Of a DNA stretch of 64,000 nucleotides, positions 43,584-52,341 are shown piece by piece. The notes beneath the pieces are model-generated. The model saw only the letters and a program-made list of their open reading frames with translations. It did not search any database and was not told where the DNA came from. The translations under genes were made by a program, and so were the position numbers. The DNA is from Streptomyces alanosinicus. GTDB lineage: Bacteria > Actinomycetota > Actinomycetes > Streptomycetales > Streptomycetaceae. The stretch is taken from the NCBI RefSeq assembly GCF_014650595.1, contig NZ_BMVG01000013.1, positions 124,001 through 188,000 of the forward strand. The letters are read 5' to 3'. Every line of letters starts with the position of its first letter. Positions within the stretch are counted from its first letter, which is position 1.

Positions 43584-44342
43584 TCAGGTCTGCTTGGCGG
43601 AGGCGGTCTGGACGAAGTCGCGTTTGAGTTCGACGGTGGTGTCGAGGCCCGCCTTGTCGAAGCGAGGATTCAACAGGCGATGCAGGTTCCACAGTTGGGC
43701 CCTCAGCTCGGCCGGCGTGGACTCCATGGCCGGCTCCTGTGTCGCGTGGTACACGTGGGCGCCGTACTCGAGCTCCAGCTGGATCTGCTCCGCGTCGCCG
43801 ACCCGGCAGCGGGACTCGACGAGGTTGAAGACGATTCCGGTGGCGAGATCGACATAGTGGCCCTTGGCTCGGGCCTTGTGCACCACTCCGGCGCTGCCAC
43901 CAACGTCTTCCAGGACGACCGTGATCCGCTCTGGGTCGGTGACGAAGTCCTCAGTCGACTGGACGAGCGGCGTGCCGGTCGACGGGTCGCGGAAGACCTG
44001 GTGTGCCTTCCGTTTCAGTACGTCGGTGCCGCCCGACTTTCGCCGCTTGCTCCACTCCGTTCCGTCCAGCAGCCAGTACTCCACTGTGCTGGCTCCGAAG
44101 ACGAGCCACTGCGGAGAGATCACGCCCTGCGGAAGGTCCTCCGACGCGAGCAGCATCCGCGCATAGTCGCCCAGCTCGCCAACGGCTGCGGACCGCGGGG
44201 TGTACTTGATCTCGAATTCCAGCCCCTTTGCGTGGGGATGGATCTGAAAGCCTGTCGCGGCGAGGACGTTCAGCCAGTTGCCGGTGCCGTCGTCCCGGAC
44301 CGCGTCCAGCAGCTCATTCCAGTACGGCTCAAGACCGGCCAT
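43584..44342 (-). CDS. Unknown protein, possibly CYTH/tunnel-fold-like
   Basis: A 252-residue protein I do not recognise. It is rich in beta-forming, charged strands: LEFEIKYTPR, VLKRKAHQVFRD, ITVVLEDVGG, GHYVDLATGIVFNLVESR and IQLELEYGAHVY. Alternating E-x-K and E-x-E pairs on strands resemble triphosphate-tunnel (CYTH/VTC) enzymes, but this is only a visual likeness. It lies downstream of the HprK-like gene, overlapping it by 14 bases, so the two form an operon and presumably act together. Confidence 0.6.
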   Translation of the reverse strand: MAGLEPYWNELLDAVRDDGTGNWLNVLAATGFQIHPHAKGLEFEIKYTPRSAAVGELGDYARMLLASEDLPQGVISPQWLVFGASTVEYWLLDGTEWSKRRKSGGTDVLKRKAHQVFRDPSTGTPLVQSTEDFVTDPERITVVLEDVGGSAGVVHKARAKGHYVDLATGIVFNLVESRCRVGDAEQIQLELEYGAHVYHATQEPAMESTPAELRAQLWNLHRLLNPRFDKAGLDTTVELKRDFVQTASAKQT

Positions 44343-45408
44343 CGGGCGTCTCACGAATGTTCGGAGCGATCTTGTCGAGGAACCGGGCGATCTCCTCCAG
44401 CGAGGGGCGCCCCTGGCCGAGCCGGGTGTACCACGGCACGTCCGGACGTACCGGGGCGGCGGACGGCGGGGCGGCGGGGCGGGCGTACCGGCGGCCCGCC
44501 TCGTCGAGGAACGGCTCCCAGCCCTCCCCCGCATCGCTGCGCCCGCGCTCCAGCGCCTCCAGCAGATCCCACCGCGGCGCGACCGGCTCTATTCGGGCCG
44601 GGCCGGCGGCCGAGACATGGGCGACGATGATCGCACCCAACGGGAGCGGCGGCGCGGCCTTCCGGACGCCGAGGGCGGTCCAGTAGATGTCGTGCGGCAG
44701 CAGGACCTTGTCGCCGTCGTTCGGTGACTGCACGTGGCCCAGTTCCTCGGCGGCTTCCAGGAGTTCCGGGTTGGCGCGGATCGTGCCCCAGCACACCCCC
44801 GGATAGTCGGGGAAGCTGTACACCTGGCCGGCGCCGTCGTTCGAGTACAAGATGTCGCCGGAATAGAAGTCGGCTCCGCCGTGCACGAGGTCGAGCGCGG
44901 TCGTGGTCTTACCGGCTCCCTTGTCGCCGACCAGAGCGATCGCGGCGCAGCCGTTGGCAACCGCTGCCGCGTGGATGAACGTTCCGCCGGCGACCGCCGC
45001 CAGCTCCCACATAGCCTCGCGCAGGAAGTCGGAGAGGTGGTAGCGCGAAGTGTCGCTGACGTGGACGTGCAGCTCGGACCCGTCGGTGGCGAGGTCGAAG
45101 ACCGTCCGGCTCGACGGGATCTCGATTACGGTCCGGTCCCCGACCTGCCAGCGGTCGCCCCACAGATGCGTGTCGGCCGACCGACCCTTGCGGACCATCG
45201 TCCGGCGTGGTTCGCCGGACGGGCGCGTCCAGGTGCTCAGGGGGGAGATCCGCAGAGGGAGGCCGTGCGCCGCGGCTGGGTCGACGGGATCGACCGAGAA
45301 GTGCGGCTGCACGAAGTCGAGCACGGGCGCGACGGCCTGCTCGGCATCGGCATGGATCGTGACGTTGATCTCTTGAGCCGCGAAGCGGATGGACAGGGTC
45401 CGGCTCAT
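44329..45408 (-). CDS. HPr-kinase-like P-loop kinase
   Basis: A 359-residue protein. After an N-terminal beta-rich domain, FIHAAAVANGCAAIALVGDK leads into GDKGAGKTTTALDLVHGG (Walker A) and ADFYSGDILYSNDG. The His-containing strand before the P-loop is typical of HprK-related kinases. No HPr/PTS gene is nearby, so the substrate is likely a different protein or small molecule. ATG at 45408 chosen for the MSRTLSIRFAA start. Located beside tRNA-Cys and the aminoacyl-ligase cluster. Confidence 0.7.
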   Translation of the reverse strand: MSRTLSIRFAAQEINVTIHADAEQAVAPVLDFVQPHFSVDPVDPAAAHGLPLRISPLSTWTRPSGEPRRTMVRKGRSADTHLWGDRWQVGDRTVIEIPSSRTVFDLATDGSELHVHVSDTSRYHLSDFLREAMWELAAVAGGTFIHAAAVANGCAAIALVGDKGAGKTTTALDLVHGGADFYSGDILYSNDGAGQVYSFPDYPGVCWGTIRANPELLEAAEELGHVQSPNDGDKVLLPHDIYWTALGVRKAAPPLPLGAIIVAHVSAAGPARIEPVAPRWDLLEALERGRSDAGEGWEPFLDEAGRRYARPAAPPSAAPVRPDVPWYTRLGQGRPSLEEIARFLDKIAPNIRETPDGRS

Positions 45409-45519
45409 GCGAGGCTTCCCATGATCGACCGACTTGCCGCGCGTTCCGTCATGCTGGTGATTCAATCCGCCAACCTTCACGAGAGTCGATCACGAACCGT
45501 TTCTGACGGGAGAAAAGGA

Positions 45520-45590
45520 AGGTGAAGACGGGATTCGAACCCGTGTACACGGCTTTGCAGGCCGTTGCCTCGCCTCTCGGCCACTTCACC
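45520..45590 (-). tRNA. tRNA-Cys (anticodon GCA)
   Basis: A 71-base cloverleaf: acceptor GGTGAAG pairs with CTTCACC, discriminator U, anticodon loop CTGCAAA, and T-loop GGTTCGAATCC. U73 and GCA are the main identity elements for cysteinyl-tRNA synthetase. It lies in the accessory cluster that also encodes a divergent CysRS. Confidence 0.95.
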
Positions 45591-45660
45591 GAAATCCGAC
45601 GACCAGTCACCCTGGCGCCGAAAAAACCGTATCAATTGATCACCCTGATGGCAACGAGGG

Positions 45661-45666
45661 TATGGT
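45661..45666 (+). promoter_or_regulatory. -10 box TATGGT for a leaderless MccF-like gene transcript
   Basis: TATGGT is followed by six bases and the ATG at 45673. No ribosome site fits, so transcription likely begins at the start codon. Confidence 0.5.
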
Positions 45667-45672
45667 GCGCCG

Positions 45673-46743
45673 ATGGATCCCTCCGCCATGCTGGTGAAGC
45701 CGTACGCGCCGGTGCCGGGCTCGGCCATCGGCCTTGTCACACCGTCCAGTTCGGTGAGTCGCTATCCACGCCGCACGGCACGTGCCCTGCGCGCGCTGAG
45801 CGGTCTCGGTCTCCGGCCCGTCCCCGCGCCGCACGCGTGGTGGGACGATGGCGACCGGCCCGCGGCCGAGGCCCTCGCGGAGGACATCGCCTGGTGCTGC
45901 AGGAACGAGGAAATCTCAGCGATCCTGTGTACGACCGGCGGCCTCCGCTCGGCCGAGCTGATTCCCCACTTGGACTTCGAGTTGCTGCGGGACTCCCGCA
46001 AACCGCTCTGCGGCTTCAGCGACATCACCTCCCTGCTGCTGGCCGTGCATGTCCGTACGGGCATGGTCACGTTCCATGGCCCCACCGCCGTCCCGTCGAT
46101 GGGCGACGCCGACGGCATCGACCCGTACACGGCGACCAGCCTGCTCGCCGCGTGGCGCCCGGGCGGCCCCCGTGAACTGCGCGCGCCGGCCGCGACCTCG
46201 GCCGAGTCGCCAATCTGGGAGATAGAGGATCACCGTCCGCGGTCCCGCACCGCCGCGGGTCCGTGGCGTGCCCTGACGCCCGGCACCGCGCGCGGACGCC
46301 TGCTCGGCGGTCACCTCGGCACGGTCGTGGGCCTGCTCGGCACGCCGTACCGACCACGGACGGACGGTTGCCTGGTTTTTCTCGAGACGAACGAGTCCGA
46401 GGTGGCTGCGATCCGGCGGGAACTGGGCACGCTCGCCGAAGCCGGACTCTTCGATACCGCCACGGGCCTGCTGTTCGGCCGTACCCCATACGTCGACCGG
46501 CCGGGCGAGCTGGACCGGTGCCTGCGGGACCTGGCCGCCGAGTACGGCCTCCCCGCTCTCATCGACGTCGACTTCGGCCACACCGTTCCGATCATGACGC
46601 TGCCGATCGGCGTCACGGCCACCCTGGACACCGGCCGGGCGATGCTGCGCCTCGACGAGCCGGCGGTACTGGCCCGCAACCCTCAGGAGTTGACGAGCAG
46701 CGCGACGAGGTCCTCCGGGACACCGCCGAGGCGGACCTTGTAG
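45673..46743 (+). CDS. S66 LD-carboxypeptidase/MccF-like protein
   Basis: A 356-residue S66-family serine peptidase. The nucleophile is in LCGFSDITSLLLAVH, the catalytic Glu in LVFLETNESEV and the His in DVDFGHTVPIMTLP, so the Ser-Glu-His triad is intact. The GFSD-type elbow, length and LETNE segment are closer to MccF than to LdcA. MccF cleaves the amide of peptidyl-nucleotides such as processed microcin C and so gives self-immunity. In this cluster an immunity role is attractive. The 3' end overlaps the convergent acyltransferase gene by 61 bases. Confidence 0.75.
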   Translation: MDPSAMLVKPYAPVPGSAIGLVTPSSSVSRYPRRTARALRALSGLGLRPVPAPHAWWDDGDRPAAEALAEDIAWCCRNEEISAILCTTGGLRSAELIPHLDFELLRDSRKPLCGFSDITSLLLAVHVRTGMVTFHGPTAVPSMGDADGIDPYTATSLLAAWRPGGPRELRAPAATSAESPIWEIEDHRPRSRTAAGPWRALTPGTARGRLLGGHLGTVVGLLGTPYRPRTDGCLVFLETNESEVAAIRRELGTLAEAGLFDTATGLLFGRTPYVDRPGELDRCLRDLAAEYGLPALIDVDFGHTVPIMTLPIGVTATLDTGRAMLRLDEPAVLARNPQELTSSATRSSGTPPRRTL

Positions 46744-47678
46744 TCCTGTGCGCCCTTGAGGAAGTCGAAGACCAGTCCCTCCCCGAGGGTGTTCTCGGCC
46801 AAATGGGAGACGAGCACGACGCCCGGCGCCAACCCGGTGCTGGAGGCACTGACCGTCGCCATGTCGTACGACATGTTGTAGAGGTACCGCGTCCGACGAT
46901 GCGTCAGCACGATCGCGGAGGCCACGGCACGGTCCCGCGTACGTAGTTCCATGACGTGCGCGGCGTTCCTGGGAGCGAGTTCCGTGAGCAGGCCGCGGAC
47001 GAAATCGCCGTACTCCGTCACGAAGTCGCGCATCGCCGGTGTTGCCGCCGCCTTCCAGGCGAGCAGCTGCTCCAGCGCCCCGGACCAGGTGTCCGGCGTG
47101 GAAGCGGTCACCTCCACCGGCCCGATCTCGTCGACCAGGCGCTTGCGCTTACGGAGCATCTCTCCTCGCCGCTTGGAGTTCAGCAGCCCGAGGTAGCCAT
47201 CCGGCGCGGAGGTGATGCGGGGCGCCTGGTCGTACACCTCAACGGCAGTGTGCGGCGCCCGTCGGCGGAAAGCGTCGGTCAGAGCTTGGGTCAAGGGCCC
47301 GCCGGACGGCAGACCGGCCAGGTGCGCACGCTCCCACCGCAGCTCGTCGAAGACCAGCCGGGCCACCGCGTCGGCCACGGCCTCCTCCCGGCCCTCGGCC
47401 GCGACCGGGCCCATGTAGTCGACGACGTCGTGTCCGCCGGCGAAGGAGAGAGTGCCGTTGTTCAGCTCGAAGGCACAGACACCGATGATTTCACCGCTGT
47501 CCGTGAAAGTGGCCGCGAGAAACTCCGACGACGGATTCTTCGCTGCGCTGTCACGCCACCACGTCAGCAGAAACCCACTGTCCTGGAAAATCGACCCGGC
47601 CCTGCCGACGAACTCGTCCCACGGCGGATTACCAAGGATATCGTCGCCGCGCACCCACGATATTTCGACATCGCTCAT
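46683..47678 (-). CDS. CelD/FemAB-type GNAT acyltransferase
   Basis: A 331-residue protein of the GNAT_6 (BcsL/CelD) group. The N-terminal half is a GNAT-like fold (SIFQDSGFLLTWWRDSA). The second half carries KRRGEMLRKRKRLVDEIGPV and the core YLYNMSYDM-type strand, then GEGLVFDFLKGAQDYKVRLG, the typical last helix. Relatives use acyl-CoA or aminoacyl-tRNA as donor. The nearby CysRS and tRNA-Cys make Cys-tRNA a possible donor, by inference. Start at 47678 (MSDVEISWV); a GTG three codons earlier is possible. Confidence 0.7.
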   Translation of the reverse strand: MSDVEISWVRGDDILGNPPWDEFVGRAGSIFQDSGFLLTWWRDSAAKNPSSEFLAATFTDSGEIIGVCAFELNNGTLSFAGGHDVVDYMGPVAAEGREEAVADAVARLVFDELRWERAHLAGLPSGGPLTQALTDAFRRRAPHTAVEVYDQAPRITSAPDGYLGLLNSKRRGEMLRKRKRLVDEIGPVEVTASTPDTWSGALEQLLAWKAAATPAMRDFVTEYGDFVRGLLTELAPRNAAHVMELRTRDRAVASAIVLTHRRTRYLYNMSYDMATVSASSTGLAPGVVLVSHLAENTLGEGLVFDFLKGAQDYKVRLGGVPEDLVALLVNS

Positions 47679-48073
47679 GCCTCGCACATGCCCTTTCTCT
47701 GCCGCTCTGTGACGTCTGGCCCCGGCCGTGATCCAGCCGATGCGGAGGCTGTCTCCGGCTACGGTATCAAGACGGCCGCCCTGGGCCCGGGACCCAAGCC
47801 CGCGCCCGCTGAGGTTTCCCTCTCCGGTCCGGCTCTACTCCCGCCGCCTCCGCTCCCGACCACTGTCGTTGCCGGGCCTCGATCCCATGATGATCTGTGG
47901 CGCAGCACCACGCCGCACGAGGCGGTCCGGCGGTCCGCGGATCTTGGGCCAGTCGATCCCATCTGGTTGGCACGTACGGGTGTTGCTGACGTAGAGTCGG
48001 CCGAATACGGGCGGGGGCCGGGATGGCCTCGCAGCCCATCCTGTGAGGTTCCTCAGTAAAGGAGTTCACCGCC
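47679..48073. other. Divergent intergenic region with putative promoter
   Basis: The 395 bases between the acyltransferase (leftward) and methyltransferase (rightward) hold no convincing gene. An open frame 47709-48059 has poor GC3 and many prolines. A promoter-like pair lies at 47967-47997. Confidence 0.45.
47967..47997 (+). promoter_or_regulatory. Putative promoter of the biosynthetic operon
   Basis: TTGGCA (47967-47972) and TAGAGT (47992-47997) are 19 bases apart, upstream of the methyltransferase gene that begins a run of six genes. Confidence 0.4.
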
Positions 48074-48928
48074 GTGGTCGAGGCGTCCGCGCCCGTCATC
48101 GGACCTCTGTCCGACATGGATTACTCACGCTTCGTCGGCCTGGTGCGCGAGCGGAACCGGCCGTCGGGAGGTGTGCGGACGGTTCAGGAGGTCATGGTGC
48201 AGGCCCGGATCGGGCCCGGCAGCCGTGTCCTGGAGATCGGCAGCAACACCGGATTCACGTCGGTCAACCTGTCGCTGCTCACCGGGGCTTCGGTGGTCGG
48301 CATCGACATCAACCCGAACTCGGTCGCCGAGGCGGAGAAGTACGCCGCGCTGCACGGAATCTCCGACCGCGTCCAGTTCCAGGTCCAGGACGGCCGCGGG
48401 CTCGACATCGAGGACGCGTCCTTCGACGCGGTCTGGGTCAGCAACGTGGTGTCGTTCGTGCCCGACAAGGACCGGATGCTCGGCGAAGTGGCCCGAGTGG
48501 TCAAGGTCGGCGGCACGGTGATCGCCGTACCGATCTACTACCGGCAGCAGCCGCCGACGGACATCGTCGACAAGGTATCCGAGGCGATCGGAACCCCGCT
48601 CGACGTGATGAGCAAGGGCGACTGGCGTGCATTCTACGAAAAGGCGCCCGACCTCGAGCTCTACTACGAATCCGACTTCGTCTACGACCTCATCGAGGAC
48701 CAGGGCGTCGAGAAATACTGCGACACCCTGATGGCGAAGGAGCACCTGGCGGCCCTCGACCCCAACACACAGACGCAGATCCGGGACCGGATGGGTTACT
48801 TCATGCGTCTGTTCAACGAGAACCTCAGCTACGCCGGCTTCTCCATCATGCTTCTGCAGAAGCGGTTGGCGCGGGACGAAGTCGAACTTTTCACCAGCCA
48901 CTCCGCACCGCTCCTGGCCAGGGATTGA
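48074..48928 (+). CDS. SAM-dependent class I methyltransferase
   Basis: A 284-residue methyltransferase. Motif I VLEIGSNTGFTSVNLSLL and motif II VVGIDINPNSVAEAEKYA bind S-adenosylmethionine; DASFDAVWVSNVVSFVP is the post-I segment. A C-terminal helical cap (about 160-270) is rich in Tyr and acidic residues and should define the substrate. GTG at 48074 follows AAGGAG nine bases upstream. First gene of the operon that continues with the CysRS homologue 5 bases downstream. Confidence 0.85.
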   Translation: MVEASAPVIGPLSDMDYSRFVGLVRERNRPSGGVRTVQEVMVQARIGPGSRVLEIGSNTGFTSVNLSLLTGASVVGIDINPNSVAEAEKYAALHGISDRVQFQVQDGRGLDIEDASFDAVWVSNVVSFVPDKDRMLGEVARVVKVGGTVIAVPIYYRQQPPTDIVDKVSEAIGTPLDVMSKGDWRAFYEKAPDLELYYESDFVYDLIEDQGVEKYCDTLMAKEHLAALDPNTQTQIRDRMGYFMRLFNENLSYAGFSIMLLQKRLARDEVELFTSHSAPLLARD

Positions 48929-48933
48929 TATCC

Positions 48934-50382
48934 GTGACCAACCCATCGGCAAGCAACCAGCTGCGGCAGCGCCTTGCGCTGTACAGCACGCTGTCACGTA
49001 CCATCACGCACTTCACCCCTGCCGAGGGCGACATCGTCCGGATGTACGTGTGCGGGCCCACCGTCTACAGTGCCCCGCACATCGGCAACATGCGGACCTA
49101 TCTGTTCGCCGACATCGTCCGCCGCGTGCTGCGATTCGCGGGCTACTCCGTCCGGGCGGCCATGAACATCACCGATGTGGGCCACCTGACCAGTGACGCG
49201 GACAGCGGTGACGACAAGATGGCGAAGGCAGCCGCCGCCGAGCGGGCCACCGCGTGGGAGGTCGCAGAGAAGTACACGAACATCTTCCTCTCGGACGCCG
49301 AACGCCTGAACATCCTGCCGATGGACCTGGTGCTGCGGGCCACTCAGCACATCCCCCAGCAGATCGCGCTGATCCAGCGGCTGGAGGAGAAGGGCGTCGT
49401 CTACCGGACCGACGACGGGATGTACTTCGACACCTCGTTCGTGCCCGACTACGGCAAGCTCACCCCGAACGACACCCGTGAGCACCTGCGCGCCGGCGAG
49501 CGCGTGGCCATGGGTGAGAAGCGGCACGCCACCGACTTCTCCCTGTGGAAGTTCTCCGCGCCGGACGCGCCCAAGCGCGACATGGAATGGCCGTCACCCT
49601 GGGGTGTCGGCTTCCCCGGCTGGCACATCGAGTGCTCGGCGATGGCGATGGAATACCTGGGCGAGACACTCGACCTGCACCTCGGGGGCATCGACCACAT
49701 TCCGATCCACCACACCAACGAGATCGCACAGAGCGAGACGGCGACCGGAGTCCCGTTCTCCCGTTGGTGGATGCACGGCGCCTTCCTCACTCTTGAGGGC
49801 GAGCAGAGGATGGGCAAGTCCGAGGGCAACAAGATCACTCTCGACACGCTCGTCGACGAAGGCTTCGACCCGCTCGAATTCCGTTACCTCGCCCTACTGA
49901 GCCACTACCGCAGCCCGCTGTCGTTCTCGCCCACCGCGCTGGAGCAGGCAGCGAACGCCCTGCGGCGGCTGCGGCACCGGGTCGCCGGTCTGAAGAAGGC
50001 GGTCGGTGTCGAAGCCGCCCTGCCGGACACTCCCGACAGCCCGTACCTCAAGCGCTTCGTCGATGCCCTGGCGGACGACCTCAACATGCCCCGCGCCGTC
50101 GCCGAGCTGTGGCAGCTCGTCCGGGACCCGGAAGTCGACGACGCCAGCAAGCTGAGTCTGATCCTGGCCTTCGACGAGGTGCTGGGACTGGACCTCGAGT
50201 CCGCGTCGGAGGAGTCCACCGAGATCCCCGACGCCGTGCGGCAGCTGGCCCAGGAGCGCTGGGAACTTCGGTCGGCGAAGCAATTCGCGGAATCCGACAA
50301 GCTGCGCGACGAGATCCTGGCAGCCGGCTTCACCGTGCAGGACGGGCCTGAGGGGTACCAGCTTGTTCCTGTCAACGACTGA
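48934..50382 (+). CDS. Divergent cysteinyl-tRNA synthetase homologue
   Basis: A 482-residue class I synthetase of normal CysRS length. HIGH motif APHIGNMRTYLF, KMSKS variant RMGKSEGNKITL and all four zinc ligands (MYVCGPTVY, GWHIECSAMAM, and His and Glu of HHTNE) are present, so adenylation of Cys should work. The motif GGIDHIPIHHTNEIAQSE differs from the GGG-type HHENE of the usual bacterial enzyme, pointing to transfer from another lineage. The anticodon-binding C-terminus is also present. It may charge tRNA-Cys for the pathway, activate Cys as MshC does, or serve as a resistant copy. Confidence 0.88.
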   Translation: MTNPSASNQLRQRLALYSTLSRTITHFTPAEGDIVRMYVCGPTVYSAPHIGNMRTYLFADIVRRVLRFAGYSVRAAMNITDVGHLTSDADSGDDKMAKAAAAERATAWEVAEKYTNIFLSDAERLNILPMDLVLRATQHIPQQIALIQRLEEKGVVYRTDDGMYFDTSFVPDYGKLTPNDTREHLRAGERVAMGEKRHATDFSLWKFSAPDAPKRDMEWPSPWGVGFPGWHIECSAMAMEYLGETLDLHLGGIDHIPIHHTNEIAQSETATGVPFSRWWMHGAFLTLEGEQRMGKSEGNKITLDTLVDEGFDPLEFRYLALLSHYRSPLSFSPTALEQAANALRRLRHRVAGLKKAVGVEAALPDTPDSPYLKRFVDALADDLNMPRAVAELWQLVRDPEVDDASKLSLILAFDEVLGLDLESASEESTEIPDAVRQLAQERWELRSAKQFAESDKLRDEILAAGFTVQDGPEGYQLVPVND

Positions 50383-50395
50383 GCTACCGTCGGAC

Positions 50396-51595
50396 ATGGT
50401 GGGACCGGCAGCTCGGGCACTGCGGCAACTACGGCGAATAGCAACGCCGTCGACGGGCACGCCCGCGGCGCTGGTCGACCTGGACCGGATCGCGGGCGGG
50501 GTGGACCTGGTCCGGAAGGCACACCCGCGCATACGGGTCACTTACGCCGTGAAGGCCTCCTACCACCGGCCCATCCTCGACTCCGTGCGCACGGCAGGAG
50601 CGGGTATCAGCGTCTTCTCCGAACTGGAGCTGTCGCTGTCCAGGACCGCGGGGTTCGCCCCCTCCGCCATCGTCTACAACGGTGTGGGCCGTGACGGTGC
50701 GGAGCTGACCACCGCGGTTGACGCCGGCGTCATGGTCAATCTGGAGTCGCTCGCTGAGCTGCACGGCCTTCTCCAGGCCCGACGCGCAGGCGGCCCACCC
50801 GGCCGCATCGGCTTCCGAGTCCATGCTCCCGCGCCGGACGAGAACGACATCCCCGGCAAGTACGGCGTCCTTGGACTGCCCGTCACAGAACTGCCTGCCG
50901 TCGCGGATCTGCTCAGCGGATCCGGCCTCGTCATCGGCGGTGTCAGCTTCCACCACTTCGCCAACCGGCTTGACGGAAGCGCTCATCTCGGCGCCCTGGA
51001 CCAGCTGATACCCGCGCTGACCCAGCTGTCCGGGCATCCTGCGGTCGCTCTCGACCACATCGACGTGGGCGGAGGGCTGGCCAGCCGGATGGAGGTGAAC
51101 GACGAGACCGCCACAGAAGCGTTCCGGGCTCTCGCCGACCGGATCGACGCGGATCTCGACTGCGACACGATCGTCGAGCTCGGCCGGTTCCTGGTCGCCG
51201 ACGCCGAGTCCCTGATCAGCCGAGTGGTGGACGTGCGGACCAGCGGCGACGTGCTGGTCGCCATCCTGGACGCAACGACGAACTACCTGATACCCGCGCC
51301 CGGCCACCGGTTCCGGGTGGAGCGACTGAACTCGCTCGCCGAGGGCGAGGCCCGGAGTCCGGTGCGCTTCGTCGACCGGCTGGGCAGCGTGATCTGTGAG
51401 AACGACTGCGGGCCTCTCCAGCAGGGCGACCTGGTCGGAGTGCTCAACGCCGGCGCCTACGCGGGCGTCATGAAGGAGCACTTCGTCTACCCGCTGCCGG
51501 ACATATCCTTCGTCCGGGACGACGCGGTCGTCGCCGCCTTCCCCGCCGGCACCGACGAAGCCGTGCGGGCCCACCACCACTGGCCCGAACGATGA
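50396..51595 (+). CDS. PLP fold-III decarboxylase-like enzyme
   Basis: A 399-residue enzyme of the Orn/Lys/Arg/DAP decarboxylase group 2 family. PLP lysine lies in VTYAVKASYHRPIL; HHFANRL, IDVGGGLASRM and VELGRFLVADA match the barrel phosphate-binding and substrate regions; CENDCGPLQQGD holds the active-site Cys of the C-terminal domain. It may decarboxylate or racemise an amino-acid-like intermediate. ATG at 50396 fits the family start; a TTG at 50363 would overlap the CysRS gene. The end overlaps the next gene by ATGA. Confidence 0.8.
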   Translation: MVGPAARALRQLRRIATPSTGTPAALVDLDRIAGGVDLVRKAHPRIRVTYAVKASYHRPILDSVRTAGAGISVFSELELSLSRTAGFAPSAIVYNGVGRDGAELTTAVDAGVMVNLESLAELHGLLQARRAGGPPGRIGFRVHAPAPDENDIPGKYGVLGLPVTELPAVADLLSGSGLVIGGVSFHHFANRLDGSAHLGALDQLIPALTQLSGHPAVALDHIDVGGGLASRMEVNDETATEAFRALADRIDADLDCDTIVELGRFLVADAESLISRVVDVRTSGDVLVAILDATTNYLIPAPGHRFRVERLNSLAEGEARSPVRFVDRLGSVICENDCGPLQQGDLVGVLNAGAYAGVMKEHFVYPLPDISFVRDDAVVAAFPAGTDEAVRAHHHWPER

Positions 51596-52341
51596 CCCGG
51601 TTCACCGCCGTGTACGGCACGAAGGGCGGCGTCGGCAAGTCCACGATCGCCGTCAACACCGCATACGCGCTCAACGAGTCGGGTGCCTCCGTCGGTCTGG
51701 TGGACCTGGACCTGTCCGGACCGAACGTCCAGAACCTGGTGGCGGGACTCGCTGGGCGGCCACCGACCATGGTGGACTTCCGCGTGCGTCCCGGCCGGTA
51801 CGGCGGGGTCGACGTCGCCGGGCTGGGTTTCTTCGTCCGCCCCCACGAGGCAGGGCTGCTCAGCGGCAAGTACCTCGAGGGCGCACTGACGCAGATGCTC
51901 TTCCACGACGCGTGGCAGGCCTATGACCACGTCATCGTGGACATGCCGCCCGGTTTCGACGAACTGCATCGCCAGGTGTTCACCCGACTGCCCATGCGGA
52001 TCGCCCTGGTGACCACGCCTCATGTGCTGTCCACCCAGGACCTGGCCCGCGGCCGTCGGCTACTGGAGCAGCTGAGCCTCCCGGTCCTCGGATACGTGGA
52101 GAACATGAGCCACTTCTGCTGTGAGTTCTGCGGTCGGCCCTCCCGGCTGTTCGCGCCCGCCGACGACGGCACGCTGGACGATCTCGACCTGCTCGCGCGC
52201 GTGCCGTTCGCGCCGGAACCAGCGGTCCTCGGGGCGTCGATTCCGCTGGTACTCACGGACGAACCGGCCGTCGCCGAGTTCCGCCACGGTGTTCACGAGG
52301 TTGCCCGGCGCATACACACAGAGGTGCAGCAAGAAGGATGA
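51592..52341 (+). CDS. Mrp/ApbC-like P-loop ATPase
   Basis: A 249-residue ParA/Mrp-type ATPase with YGTKGGVGKSTIAVNTA (deviant Walker A), LVDLDLSGPNVQNLVAG (switch I), VIVDMPPGFDE (Walker B) and ENMSHFCCEFCGRPS. The last motif carries the C-x-x-C pair that binds a bridging Fe-S cluster in Mrp/Nbp35. It may load or repair a cluster on a cluster-encoded partner, though no obvious Fe-S enzyme is encoded nearby. ATGA overlaps on both sides. Confidence 0.85.
   Translation: MTRFTAVYGTKGGVGKSTIAVNTAYALNESGASVGLVDLDLSGPNVQNLVAGLAGRPPTMVDFRVRPGRYGGVDVAGLGFFVRPHEAGLLSGKYLEGALTQMLFHDAWQAYDHVIVDMPPGFDELHRQVFTRLPMRIALVTTPHVLSTQDLARGRRLLEQLSLPVLGYVENMSHFCCEFCGRPSRLFAPADDGTLDDLDLLARVPFAPEPAVLGASIPLVLTDEPAVAEFRHGVHEVARRIHTEVQQEG

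Noticed and set aside
47709..48059. 116-codon open frame before the methyltransferase, possible precursor peptide
   Set aside because: GC3 is only about 60%, composition is proline-rich and no ribosome site is visible; a promoter-like element lies inside it.
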